This document shows positions 15,663-23,628 of a stretch of DNA of 35,158 nt, piece after piece. Numbering within the stretch: the stretch's first letter is position 1; each line of letters begins with the position of its first letter. This stretch comes from Phycisphaerae bacterium (GTDB lineage: Bacteria > Planctomycetota > Phycisphaerae > UBA1845 > UTPLA1): NCBI GenBank assembly GCA_030593565.1, contig JAUVGW010000010.1, positions 1 through 35,158 of the forward strand, given 5' to 3'. The position numbers and the translations under genes were made by a program. The notes under the pieces were generated by a model that was given only the letters and a program-made list of their open reading frames with translations, was not told the DNA's origin and did not search any database.

Positions 15663-16673
15663 ATGGGGCGGAAGCAGAACGTGTCCTCACACCTGACAGT
15701 ATCGAAGCGCGTCACATTGCTCGTCAGTTCGACGAATGATGATTGGGTCCTCGACTGCGCCGAGCGACTGGCCGAGGCCGGTGCCTCTGTGGACCTCGTA
15801 CCGAACGTCTACGCCGCCATGGCAAGGCTCACGTTGGACACCGACATCCGCCGCGTCCTCCTTGATATCCGGACGATGGACAAAGGCGAGGCGGCGTTTC
15901 TTCGCGTGGCCGCAAGGTACTACCCCTCCATCGACGTCATCATCCCGGCCTTCCCCGGCGCCGCCGAGCGAGCCGCCGCCCTTGGCATCGGCCTGCCGCC
16001 CACAAGTGTCGACGCCGTCACGGCCGCCGCGGAACTCGAAGACGCCCTCGCCGCGCCGACGACCGACGCTTCCACCGAGGTCACTGCTGCTGCTGCCGGC
16101 GACGATGCCACCGACCACGTCACCGACGGTGGCGTCACCGAGGCCGACGTCGAAGCCCCCCCCGGGGAACTCGCGGCTTCCTTGCCACCGCAGACGCCCA
16201 CAAGCCAGGCCGACCCGGTTCAGCAGGAACCGCCGCTCGACCCTAATGACGAGCTTCCACTTGACGCCGATAGCGACTCGGTGGCAGCTCCTACCGGAGC
16301 ATTGTCCACGGACGGCGGCCCGGAATCCGCGCCGGCCGGACCGTCACTCCACGATGCGGTCCGGGCGCGAATGGCGGGCGACGATCCAAGAACCAGTCGG
16401 CGTCCACCCCAACGCGTGGCCCCACAACATCGCGACACAAACGACAACCTGATCGATCCCCCGGCGAGCCGGGCCAGCGAGCCGGGCCGTCCCCCAGCGA
16501 GCCGGGCCGTCCCCGGCCCGGTCCCGCTTCCCAAGCCGGACCACCCCTCCGAGCCGCTCCCCCCCGCCAAACCCTCCCTGTCCCAAGACGAAGTAAACGC
16601 GCTACTCGGCGACGATGAATCGGTCGAACCGGATCTGCCGTCACCCGACGGCGAACAGGGGGGCGCATCATGA
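15663..16673 (+). CDS. Pseudo-receiver protein with Pro/Ala-rich linker and FliM-like C-terminal peptide
   Basis: The product is 336 residues from ATG 15663; the track start at 15651 is GTG. Residues ~10-120 resemble a response-regulator receiver: VTLLVSSTNDDWVLDCAERLAEAG, then RRVLLDIRTMD, where Asp is at the phospho-acceptor position. The N-terminal acidic pair and the conserved Lys are not evident, so phosphorylation is doubtful. A ~180-residue acidic, Pro/Ala-rich linker follows. Near the C-terminus, SLSQDEVNALLGDDE closely resembles the FliM/FliY N-terminal peptide (SQDEIDALL) that binds phosphorylated CheY. Part of the linker is encoded by three copies of the agcgagccgggcc hairpin repeat. 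The stop overlaps the start of the GGDEF gene (ATGA), so they are co-translated. Confidence 0.75.
   Translation: MGRKQNVSSHLTVSKRVTLLVSSTNDDWVLDCAERLAEAGASVDLVPNVYAAMARLTLDTDIRRVLLDIRTMDKGEAAFLRVAARYYPSIDVIIPAFPGAAERAAALGIGLPPTSVDAVTAAAELEDALAAPTTDASTEVTAAAAGDDATDHVTDGGVTEADVEAPPGELAASLPPQTPTSQADPVQQEPPLDPNDELPLDADSDSVAAPTGALSTDGGPESAPAGPSLHDAVRARMAGDDPRTSRRPPQRVAPQHRDTNDNLIDPPASRASEPGRPPASRAVPGPVPLPKPDHPSEPLPPAKPSLSQDEVNALLGDDESVEPDLPSPDGEQGGAS
16466..16536 (+). repeat. Hairpin repeat units inside a coding linker
   Basis: gcgagccgggcc, agcgagccgggccgtcccc and agcgagccgggccgtccccg occur in succession, the last completing the hairpin ccgggccg-tccc-cggcccgg. They are in frame with the pseudo-receiver gene and encode ASRASEPGRPPASRAVPGP. 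The layout matches the intergenic 35-bp units (gcgagccgggcgg-tcct). Confidence 0.8.
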
Positions 16674-17983
16674 CTCAGTGGCCCGCTGATGCTACGGCAC
16701 GCCTCCTCGTGGTCACCGACCTCGACCGCCTCGGCCCGATCGTACGAAGTTGCTTTGCCCCGAACCCGATTGAGGGCGTCCGCACCTGTCTCGCCGGCAT
16801 CGCTGAAGTGGGACAAAAACCGACACGCGCTGTGCTCGTCGGACGCGAACCCGGCTGCCACAACCACGAAGCAGCCGTCGCGGCCATCAAGGCCGTCGCC
16901 GGAGACACCCCCGTCATCTTCTGCTGCGATCCCGCCTACGAAGACTTGGCCAAGGACGTCGTACGCCACGGGGCCGACGACTATCTGATCTTCCCTCCCG
17001 AGCCTGCTGAACTCGAACAGGCCCTCGGCATCCCATCGAAGGTGACACGCCAACGATGGATCGAAACGCCCGTCGTCGCACCGGCGCCCTCGGCGGAGGA
17101 ACTCGCCCACCTCGCGGATGCGCTGCCGCGACTCGTTGCCGGCGACGCCGGCACACTTGACGCCCTCGCCGCCCTGATCTGTGCCGCCCTCAACGCCGAG
17201 TCCGCCTCGGTCGTCATCCAGGGCACGGCAGGCCATGCCGGGCCGCCCGGCCCACTGGCCCTCGATGCCGTCCTTATTGAGCCCATCACCGACAACGAAC
17301 AACGAATCGGACAAATTCGCGTCGGCAGACGAAACGCCGGAGCATTCGCGCACGAGGACTCGGTCAAGCTCCGCCACTACGGCGTCCTCTTCGGCCGGAT
17401 GCTCGCCGGCGCGCGACGCGCGCACGAATGGCAACGCCTCGCGCTGACCGACGATTTGACCGGCCTCGCCAACCGCCGCAACCTCGTGGAATTCCTCGAG
17501 GACAAACTCGCCCTCGCGGCCAAAGCGCGATCCACCGTCACCGTTCTCTACTTCGATATCGACGACTTCAAACGCTACAACGACGCCTACGGCCACGATG
17601 CCGGCGACGAGATTCTTTGCGACATCGGCATCCTGTTCGCCCAGTGCAGCCGCGACACCGACCTGGTGGCACGTTATGGAGGCGACGAGTTCGTCGTCGT
17701 TTTCTGGGATCCCGAGGGCCCGCGAACGCTCGGCTCCCGCCATCCGCAAGGCGTCATCGATATCGTCCACCGATTTCGCGCGGCCCTCAAGAAGCACACC
17801 TTCACGCGACTCGGCCCCGAAGCCTCGGGACATCTCACCATCAGCGGCGGCTTGGCCCATTATCCCTGGGACGCCCACACAGGCATCGAACTCATCGAAG
17901 CCGCCGACCGCGCCCTCCTACAGGCCAAAGACGCCGGCAAGAACCGATTCTGGATAATCGGCGGCGGCGACGTGGGCGCGTAA
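16670..17983 (+). CDS. Diguanylate cyclase with pseudo-receiver and GAF-like region
   Basis: The product is 437 residues from ATG 16670, overlapping the upstream gene by four bases. Residues ~10-120 resemble a receiver (RLLVVTDLDRL, HGADDYLIFPPEPAELEQAL), but the phospho-acceptor Asp is missing (AVLVGREPG). The middle region, ~145-250, is GAF-like. A complete GGDEF domain follows (~262-430): DDLTGLANRRNLVEFL, YFDIDDFKRYNDAYGHDAGD and RYGGDEFVVVF. RDTD lies exactly five residues before GGDEF, the canonical I-site for product inhibition. It should convert two GTP to c-di-GMP. Coupling to the upstream pseudo-receiver protein suggests one signalling unit. Confidence 0.9.
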   Translation: MTQWPADATARLLVVTDLDRLGPIVRSCFAPNPIEGVRTCLAGIAEVGQKPTRAVLVGREPGCHNHEAAVAAIKAVAGDTPVIFCCDPAYEDLAKDVVRHGADDYLIFPPEPAELEQALGIPSKVTRQRWIETPVVAPAPSAEELAHLADALPRLVAGDAGTLDALAALICAALNAESASVVIQGTAGHAGPPGPLALDAVLIEPITDNEQRIGQIRVGRRNAGAFAHEDSVKLRHYGVLFGRMLAGARRAHEWQRLALTDDLTGLANRRNLVEFLEDKLALAAKARSTVTVLYFDIDDFKRYNDAYGHDAGDEILCDIGILFAQCSRDTDLVARYGGDEFVVVFWDPEGPRTLGSRHPQGVIDIVHRFRAALKKHTFTRLGPEASGHLTISGGLAHYPWDAHTGIELIEAADRALLQAKDAGKNRFWIIGGGDVGA

Positions 17984-18097
17984 CGACGTACCTCAGCCGT
18001 TCGACGCGCAAAAACCGGGCCGCCACGTTTGTGACGGCCCGTGGTGATTGCCAGTCATGTCGCAAAGCAAACGCTGACTAGAGCATTTCACGTTTGT

Positions 18098-18173
18098 CTG
18101 TAGCGGCCGACGCCCCTGTCGGCCGTGGATTGTTCGATGATGCTGCGTCCGACACGGGGGTCGGCCGCTACAG
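18098..18173. repeat. Palindrome related to the 12742 element
   Basis: The 25-bp arms, ctgtagcggccgacgcccct and from the right ctgtagcggccgaccccc, match at about 22 of 25 positions around a ~26 bp loop. It lies between the convergent ends of the GGDEF gene and the PEP-CTERM peptidase gene. Confidence 0.75.
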
Positions 18174-18206
18174 TCCATGGGTGCAGCCGACTTTTGCCAC
18201 GGGCTG

Positions 18207-19391
18207 CTAGCGGCGGCGCCGTATCAGTGCCAATCCGCCTGCGGCAAACAGAGCCAGCGTCGTCGGCTCCGGGATGCAGTAGGTCGACAGATCCCAGTCC
18301 TTCACGTTACTCTCCCCCGCAGGGTAGAGGTACTGGTAGTCGGTGCTGGGGAAGACGATCCTCTCCCAGTCAGGCTGCCAATCAAGATCCCAATAGAAAA
18401 GGAGTTGGCCGTCATCCGCAGACGCCGTCACGGTTGGCGCCCACTCGGTTCCCGCAGAATCCACGAGTCGGATGTTCTCCTGCCGGCCGGCGACCCGATC
18501 GATGTAGTCGACGAGCAGCCAGACCTCCTTCTCATTCTCCTCCACGTACTCATTGTCAACGCGGAGTACCTCCGGCATCTCCCAGTAGGGATCGTCGTAG
18601 GTGGCCGCCAATGTACCAGCCTCGCGGAACGTCTCGTGCCAGTTGCCATCCTGGTCATCCGCATCCGTCAGGAAATACGCGATGTCATATTGGTTCATCG
18701 CGTATTCAGGCTTGTTCTCGCCGGGGCAGAGCGTCACGTATTGCTGGGCGTTCCAAGCCGGGTATTCCACCAGATTCCAGCCAGGCGTGAAGCTGTTCGT
18801 GTAGGTCTCCTCGCTTGCGCCACCTGGCCCGGGGCCACCGCGATCCGAGTCATGCCATACCGACTGCTCGGCAGGGTCGACACCGTCCCAGCGGTCACCA
18901 CCGACCAGGGTCAGGGCGTGCGCCGGGTTGTCAAAACCCACACCGACATACTGACAGCGCTCCAACTCATCCAACAGGAAATTGTAATCGGCTGGGGTCA
19001 GACCGTTGGCATTGTAAAACTTGGTGACGTCCGTGTACGCGTTCGCCGGCTTGAACTCGGCTGAAGCAGGGTTCTTCCCGTACGTGTACAGCCAGTAGTT
19101 AACGCCTCGCTCCATCCAGCCCAGGTTTCCCCAGCCGAGGTCTGTGATCAGTTGATTGTAGATGCTGTCGGCCCGAGCCTGGGGATTCGCCCCCGTTCCA
19201 TAGCCCGCCCCGCCCAGCAGATTCGCCGCCACGGCCTGCCAGCAACTGTTATCGCCTGCATCTGGCCAGCCCGGTATTTCGGGCCGGTCGAGCTTATTCA
19301 CATCCGGCACCGATTTGTACACGTCCCAATCGGCGGCGGCCGTGCCCGACAAGAACGCGACGACTGCAATCGCACAGACGATGTTTTTCAT
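18207..19391 (-). CDS. PEP-CTERM anchored putative cysteine peptidase
   Basis: The product is 394 residues. ATG 19391 was chosen because it follows a strong ribosome-binding site (gggaggaggacgatt) and begins a signal peptide (MKNIVCAIAVVAFLSGTAAA). The mature region has DNSCWQAVAANLLGGAGYG, a Cys-Trp motif at a helix start as in papain-fold peptidases. About 110 residues later comes FDNPAHALTLVGGDRW, a plausible catalytic His strand. The C-terminus is a PEP-CTERM sorting signal: IPEPTTLALFAAGGLALIRRRR. It is predicted to be exported, processed by an exosortase and kept at the cell surface. Peptidase activity is inferred from the Cys/His pattern only; the exact family (C39-, C66- or C70-like) is not resolved. 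Confidence 0.75.
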   Translation of the reverse strand: MKNIVCAIAVVAFLSGTAAADWDVYKSVPDVNKLDRPEIPGWPDAGDNSCWQAVAANLLGGAGYGTGANPQARADSIYNQLITDLGWGNLGWMERGVNYWLYTYGKNPASAEFKPANAYTDVTKFYNANGLTPADYNFLLDELERCQYVGVGFDNPAHALTLVGGDRWDGVDPAEQSVWHDSDRGGPGPGGASEETYTNSFTPGWNLVEYPAWNAQQYVTLCPGENKPEYAMNQYDIAYFLTDADDQDGNWHETFREAGTLAATYDDPYWEMPEVLRVDNEYVEENEKEVWLLVDYIDRVAGRQENIRLVDSAGTEWAPTVTASADDGQLLFYWDLDWQPDWERIVFPSTDYQYLYPAGESNVKDWDLSTYCIPEPTTLALFAAGGLALIRRRR

Positions 19392-19421
19392 AATCGTCCT
19401 CCTCCCGGCAAGAAATGCCAT

Positions 19422-20163
19422 TGTCCCAGTGTATTTGCCTCCATCCGTGAAATCTTATTCAGCCCAGCCCTGCTCCCTCCGGACTCGGCCCTTTTGCCCA
19501 GGTACCGTCTGTCCATGAGCGTCATGAATCCGGCAAAGACCCGTCCACCTACCGAAAGCCCGGCAGGTGGACGAAGACAGCATTCGTTCCCCCCGCCATG
19601 TTCATCCACATGATGCACCTCCTCTATTGCCGTATCATTTGAACTGTGGTTTTCGCCACCTCCTTGCCGCCAGACGAGGACGCCGAACAAGGGGGCCCGC
19701 AAACAGTAAGATTGACCCAGCGACATGATGCGCCGGACGATATGTCTGAGTGTGAGCGGGCACGCCTCCTCACACGTCATGGACTACAGACGAAGCCGCG
19801 CGTCTGCTCGAACACGCGCCATTCGGCTCGCACGCGCCAAGAAAACCACCGGCCCTGATTGTCGTAGTGCGAGTGGCCTCTCACGCAGGATGTGCCAGAC
19901 TCCTCCTCTACCCTTCCACTTGTACCTATAACCTCGACGCCTAGCCGTGTCAAGCTTTCAGGCCATGATTCTCGATTCGCGTGAGGCGACACGGGGCACT
20001 CGCATCGTGGCCCTTCTCCGAGGTACGCCGGAGATGACCCACCCCAAATTATCAAGAACAGCTTGGCCGACGGCCGTTGACGTCGGCCAAGCCTGCCGAG
20101 ATTCTCGTGTCCACAATCCAAATCAGGCCTGGACAAACCTTATGATAACGTTAAAATACAAGC
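19422..20163. other. Gene-poor gap upstream of the M24 peptidase gene
   Basis: I see no convincing ORF. Two small perfect hairpins stand out: cgtccacct/aggtggacg near 19541-19572 and cttggccgac/gtcggccaag near 20062-20092. A tatgat box at 20141, ~17 bases before the ATG at 20164, could be the -10 of a short-leader promoter. No matching -35 is clear. Confidence 0.4.
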
Positions 20164-21360
20164 ATGAAAGAGGAACGCAAATCCGCCACTGCAATCGGAG
20201 CCGCCAGTTTCAGCGCCTGTGCCCCGGCTGTCGAAGCCCATCGGCCCGCCATCGCAACGGAACTGGTGAGACAGCACATCGATCGCGCAACGGCACTACT
20301 GAAGAAACACGATGCCGGCGGCCTGCTGTTCTTTCGTGATACGAACATCATTGCGTTTTGCGGCGTCCCGTTGGCGCCTTCGGACCGCCTCGTGTGCGGC
20401 CTGCTGAATCGCGACGGCCGAGTGGCTTTCGTTGTGCCCGCCTTCGAAGCCGCCATGGCAAACGAGCTTCCCCCAACCGGCCAACTCGTCCCGTGGGAAG
20501 AGCACGAAGATCCGTATGCTACAGTCGCCAAAGCAGCACGATTGCTGGGCCTCGACGCCGGCACCGTGTTGCTGGACGGCCACACATGGATCGATGTCCA
20601 GGCGCGCCTCGCCGCGGCGCTGCCGAGGCTGACGCTCCGGCCAGACCCGGGCGTGATCGAAGCTGTCCGCATCATAAAAAGCCCGGAAGAAGTCGACGCC
20701 ATCCGCTCCGCCTGCAGGGACACCGGCAGGATATATCCGCTCGTCGGCGAACGCCTGCGCCCCGGCTTGGCCGAATGGGAACTGAGCCAGGATGTCTTGC
20801 ACCGACTTCGGCGAGATGGCCTGAGCCCGTTCGGCGACCTGATTCAGGGCGGGGACAGCGCCGCGATCCCACATGGCATAGCCGGATCACGTTTGTTTCA
20901 GGAGGGCGATGCAGTCATCGTCGACTTCGTGTGCGCCCACGACGGCTACCTCGGCGACATGACCCGCACATTCGCGATCGGCCGGCCTTCGGAGGAGATC
21001 AGACAGGCATATGCAGTGGTACGCGAGGCGCACCGAATGGCGATCGACGCCGTCCGTCCGGGTGTGACGTGCGAGTCGGTCGATCACGTCGCGAGGACGA
21101 CGATTCAGCGGGCCGGCCTCGGGAAGTACTTCGTCCATCGCCTCGGCCACGGAATAGGGCTGGACGTTCACGAACCGCCGTACCTGGTACGCGGCAACTC
21201 GCAGCTTCTCGCACCGGGAATGTGCGTCACAATCGAGCCCGGCGTCTATGTGCCGGGCCGGTTCGGTATTCGCATCGAGGATACGATCACCATCACGCAA
21301 GACGGCTGCGAGATTCTCAGCAACACCGTGCCAACCGACGTCTCACCGACATTCACCTGA
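20164..21360 (+). CDS. Xaa-Pro aminopeptidase-like metallopeptidase (M24)
   Basis: The product is 398 residues from ATG 20164. A creatinase-type N-terminal domain (~35-170, LLFFRDTNIIAFCG) precedes the pita-bread catalytic domain. All five metal ligands of M24B enzymes are visible: Asp in VIVDFVCA, Asp in GDMTRTF, His in HRLGHGIGLDVHEPP, Glu in TIEPGVYV and Glu in GIRIEDT. The family removes an N-terminal residue before proline or splits Xaa-Pro dipeptides in the cytoplasm. The TGA stop is followed at once by the left end of the RAYT element, so that element inserted just at the end of this gene. Confidence 0.93.
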   Translation: MKEERKSATAIGAASFSACAPAVEAHRPAIATELVRQHIDRATALLKKHDAGGLLFFRDTNIIAFCGVPLAPSDRLVCGLLNRDGRVAFVVPAFEAAMANELPPTGQLVPWEEHEDPYATVAKAARLLGLDAGTVLLDGHTWIDVQARLAAALPRLTLRPDPGVIEAVRIIKSPEEVDAIRSACRDTGRIYPLVGERLRPGLAEWELSQDVLHRLRRDGLSPFGDLIQGGDSAAIPHGIAGSRLFQEGDAVIVDFVCAHDGYLGDMTRTFAIGRPSEEIRQAYAVVREAHRMAIDAVRPGVTCESVDHVARTTIQRAGLGKYFVHRLGHGIGLDVHEPPYLVRGNSQLLAPGMCVTIEPGVYVPGRFGIRIEDTITITQDGCEILSNTVPTDVSPTFT

Positions 21361-22130
21361 AAAAGGGGGGCAGGCTTACTTTTTCTTTGGATGCTCGCCC
21401 CGCTTCGGTCGCCAAGGAGGGCGAAGACTGGATTGGAGCTTCAAGCGAGCCGCGGTGTGACGTTGCCAGGAGACCTCGCCGTATGGAGCGCCTCGGGCGA
21501 GGCTGAGCCTTACCGCATCAAGCTCCGCTTCGGTTTCCGGTCGATTTACGAATGCCGTCCAAGTCCGCAGCGGAGATACCGGCCAATCCTTCACCGCGAC
21601 CAGCCAGGGGGATTTTACATCTTTGCGACGCCGGCGGACCAGGCTCGACCACAGCCAGTCCTCGGCACGCGCGACCAAGCCTGCCCGCAGGGCGTTTCGC
21701 TCGACGTAACGACAGACAGTCAGGAAATGGCGGTCCTCCTGAATGGGGAAGCTCTTGAAACGCCCCTGATAGACCGGGCCCGTGCCACGCGTATCGCGGT
21801 GGGCGTGCCAACGACGCATGTGTGTGGTGGTCAGCCATTGCATGTAGCGGGACGTCTGGCCGTCGCCTGTCGGCCAGAGCACGAGGTGCCAGTGGTTAGG
21901 CATGAGGCAGTAGCTGATGACGCGCATAGGCGATTTGGCGTGTGCCTCGTCGAGGACCTTCTCGAAGGCAACGTAATCACCGGACTTCTCAAACAGCGGC
22001 AGGCGACTCACACGCCGGTTGAGTACGTGATACACAATCCCGCCGCGGTCGATTCGCAGACGTCTGGCCATCGGGACATGTTACCCCGACCCCAATAACG
22101 TGTCATTAAGTAAGCCTGACCCTCTTTCTC
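21361..22130. mobile_element. RAYT element with GGGGTCAGGCTTAC-type inverted ends
   Basis: The left end aaaaggggggcaggcttactt and the right end, read in reverse, aaagagggtcaggcttactt are inverted repeats enclosing a single transposase gene. The ends lie directly after the M24 stop codon and ~80 bp before the methyltransferase stop. An internally deleted copy is at 26929-27188, and further end motifs lie at 26435 and 29589. Confidence 0.85.
21376..22071 (-). CDS. REP-associated tyrosine transposase (RAYT, Y1/HUH family)
   Basis: The product is 231 residues from ATG 22071. The N-terminus MARRLRIDRGGIVYHVLNR and the segment VISYCLMPNHWHLVLWP are hallmarks of the IS200-like/RAYT family. His60 and His62 form the HUH metal site. 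The candidate catalytic Tyr is Tyr122 in RYVERNALRAGLV. The C-terminus is basic. RAYTs are single-strand DNA nucleases thought to mobilise REP hairpins. The TAA stop lies in the left terminal motif, so the gene fills the element. The sequence looks intact and potentially active. Confidence 0.95.
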   Translation of the reverse strand: MARRLRIDRGGIVYHVLNRRVSRLPLFEKSGDYVAFEKVLDEAHAKSPMRVISYCLMPNHWHLVLWPTGDGQTSRYMQWLTTTHMRRWHAHRDTRGTGPVYQGRFKSFPIQEDRHFLTVCRYVERNALRAGLVARAEDWLWSSLVRRRRKDVKSPWLVAVKDWPVSPLRTWTAFVNRPETEAELDAVRLSLARGAPYGEVSWQRHTAARLKLQSSLRPPWRPKRGEHPKKK

Positions 22131-22210
22131 CCTCTCTCGTGGAATCGCGCAGTAGCGATAGTCGGCGCAGAGTAGGCTCCTGACATCCCAGCTTCACACC
22201 GCCGCTGAGG

Positions 22211-23026
22211 TCAGCTTCTGGGCGATTCGCGGAGTAAGTCCATGTCGATGTCGCGCCGTTTGTTTCCGACGATTGCAGTGTATTCGATGGGTAGGCGGCT
22301 GGTTCCGACACGGTGCTGGTAACGCTGCGTCTTGCGAACCTCAAGCGTCTTGTCGGCCATGACTGATTGGATGAGGCGAGCGAAGCCGCTGGTGTCGTCC
22401 TGATCGAGGAAACTCGACTTGATGTTGAAGGCGATCCAGCCGCCGGGCTCAATCAGGTTGTAAGCGTTGGCGAACGCCTTCGTTGGAATGTCCCCGAAAC
22501 CAAGAGCAGCAACGCAGGTCAGGCAGTTGAACCCGTGCCCTGCGAGTTCACGTCGATCGCTCTGGTCTAGTCGCGTCATATCAACGACGTGGTAATCAGC
22601 ATAGACGCCGGGCCGATCGCGTTGTGTGGCCTCAGCCGCAGCCTCAATGATGTCCACGCCAACCATAAACTCGACGCCGATGTTGGCGAGCTCTTCGCCA
22701 ACCATGCCGTTTCCGGCACCGAGATCAAGTACGCGCAGCGTACTTGCAGGCGTGTCGCAAGCGTCCAACTCCGCCTCGAAGAGCTTCCGAATCCTGGCGG
22801 GAGAGTCGCACTTGAGGATGTCGTATATGAGACGCTCGTACAGCCCGGGTACGGCGAAGAGTTCGTCGTAGTCATGCAGGCGAATCTCACGCCACTCTCC
22901 GTTCAGGCGGATCACGCACCACTCTTCATCCTGCGTGAACGAGAGATCCGCCGGGGGCAGCGCGATTCGGAGGTCGTTGCGTAAGGTCGTCCTTTGTCCA
23001 ATATGCGAGCTCGTCGCCACGGTCAT
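22211..23026 (-). CDS. Class I SAM-dependent methyltransferase
   Basis: The product is 271 residues. ATG 23026 has an excellent ribosome-binding site (gcaaggagtttcttgt). An N-terminal ~100-residue helical region (ADLSFTQDEEWCVIRLNGEW) precedes the Rossmann domain. Motif I is VLDLGAGNGMVGEEL, followed by VGVDIIEAAAEA, FNCLTCVAALGFGDIP and LIEPGGWIAFNIK. The substrate is unknown. It begins 23 bp after the MarR-family gene and is probably co-transcribed with it, divergent from a betaine/choline-type importer. A role in osmolyte or methylated-compound metabolism is speculative. Confidence 0.85.
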   Translation of the reverse strand: MTVATSSHIGQRTTLRNDLRIALPPADLSFTQDEEWCVIRLNGEWREIRLHDYDELFAVPGLYERLIYDILKCDSPARIRKLFEAELDACDTPASTLRVLDLGAGNGMVGEELANIGVEFMVGVDIIEAAAEATQRDRPGVYADYHVVDMTRLDQSDRRELAGHGFNCLTCVAALGFGDIPTKAFANAYNLIEPGGWIAFNIKSSFLDQDDTSGFARLIQSVMADKTLEVRKTQRYQHRVGTSRLPIEYTAIVGNKRRDIDMDLLRESPRS

Positions 23027-23049
23027 ACAAGAAACTCCTTGCGGGTTCG

Positions 23050-23628
23050 TCAGGGTACTGTTGGCGTTTTCGCGGGAATCGCCTCTGATTCGCCGGGCTC
23101 GGCAGCGGGCTCAGCCGGCGACATCACCGGCGGCGCTGCTTGGGTGGCCGCATCCAACGGCCCAGGCACGAGCAACGGCGAAGCATCGAGGGACTCCGCG
23201 TCCATCATCGCCGCGATGCGCTGCAACGTTGCCAGGATCGTGGTCTGCTCCCATTCCTCCAAGCTCACCAGCTCCTGCCGGAACCGGTCTTGCAGAAGCG
23301 AGGGAGCTGCCGCCAGAACCTGTTCCCCCTCGCTGGTGAGGCGGACAGTTACACTCCGCCGGTCCTGCCCGTTCCGAGTTCGATCGACCAGCCCTCTCTT
23401 GGTGAGCCGATCCAGGATGCCTGTCACGGTTGGCCCGCTGAGGTGTACCGCTCGGGCGAGGACGCCGGTCGAGGATTCGCCCAGGTTGGCTGCCGCTTGC
23501 AGGGTCGCTAGTTGCGGCCCCGTGAGCCCATGCTCCTCGGCGAGCCGCCGAGAATGGAGATCGACGGCGCGCATGATCCGGCGAATCGCCGCGACGATCT
23601 GGTTTTCCATGCTGAGTGGAGTTCCCAT
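23050..23628 (-). CDS. MarR-family transcriptional regulator
   Basis: The product is 192 residues. ATG 23628 is preceded by agaaggg; a second ATG at 23610 (MENQIV) is possible. The winged-helix core has LTGPQLATLQAAANLGESSTGVLARAVHLSGPTVTGILDRLTKRGLVDR, then the wing RNGQDRRSVTVRLTSEGEQVL. Dimerisation helices flank it, and the ~45-residue C-terminal tail is rich in Pro and Ala. MarR proteins usually repress their own operon and a divergent one, responding to small ligands. Here the methyltransferase gene is downstream and the ABC importer divergent, so both are plausible targets. Confidence 0.93.
   Translation of the reverse strand: MGTPLSMENQIVAAIRRIMRAVDLHSRRLAEEHGLTGPQLATLQAAANLGESSTGVLARAVHLSGPTVTGILDRLTKRGLVDRTRNGQDRRSVTVRLTSEGEQVLAAAPSLLQDRFRQELVSLEEWEQTTILATLQRIAAMMDAESLDASPLLVPGPLDAATQAAPPVMSPAEPAAEPGESEAIPAKTPTVP

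Noticed and set aside
16220-17878. 552-residue minus-strand ORF
   Set aside because: It is antisense to the pseudo-receiver and GGDEF genes and shows no domain; it is a shadow of GC3 bias.
20358-21506. 382-residue ORF overlapping the M24 gene
   Set aside because: It is a second-frame shadow of the peptidase gene, Arg/Pro-rich, with no motif.
21361-22130. RAYT as the mobiliser of all palindromes in the window
   Set aside because: Its own ends (ggggtcaggcttac) differ from the ends of the CTAGTGC and GTACGTG elements and from the TCC-loop hairpins. Only the end-motif copies can be linked to it from sequence.
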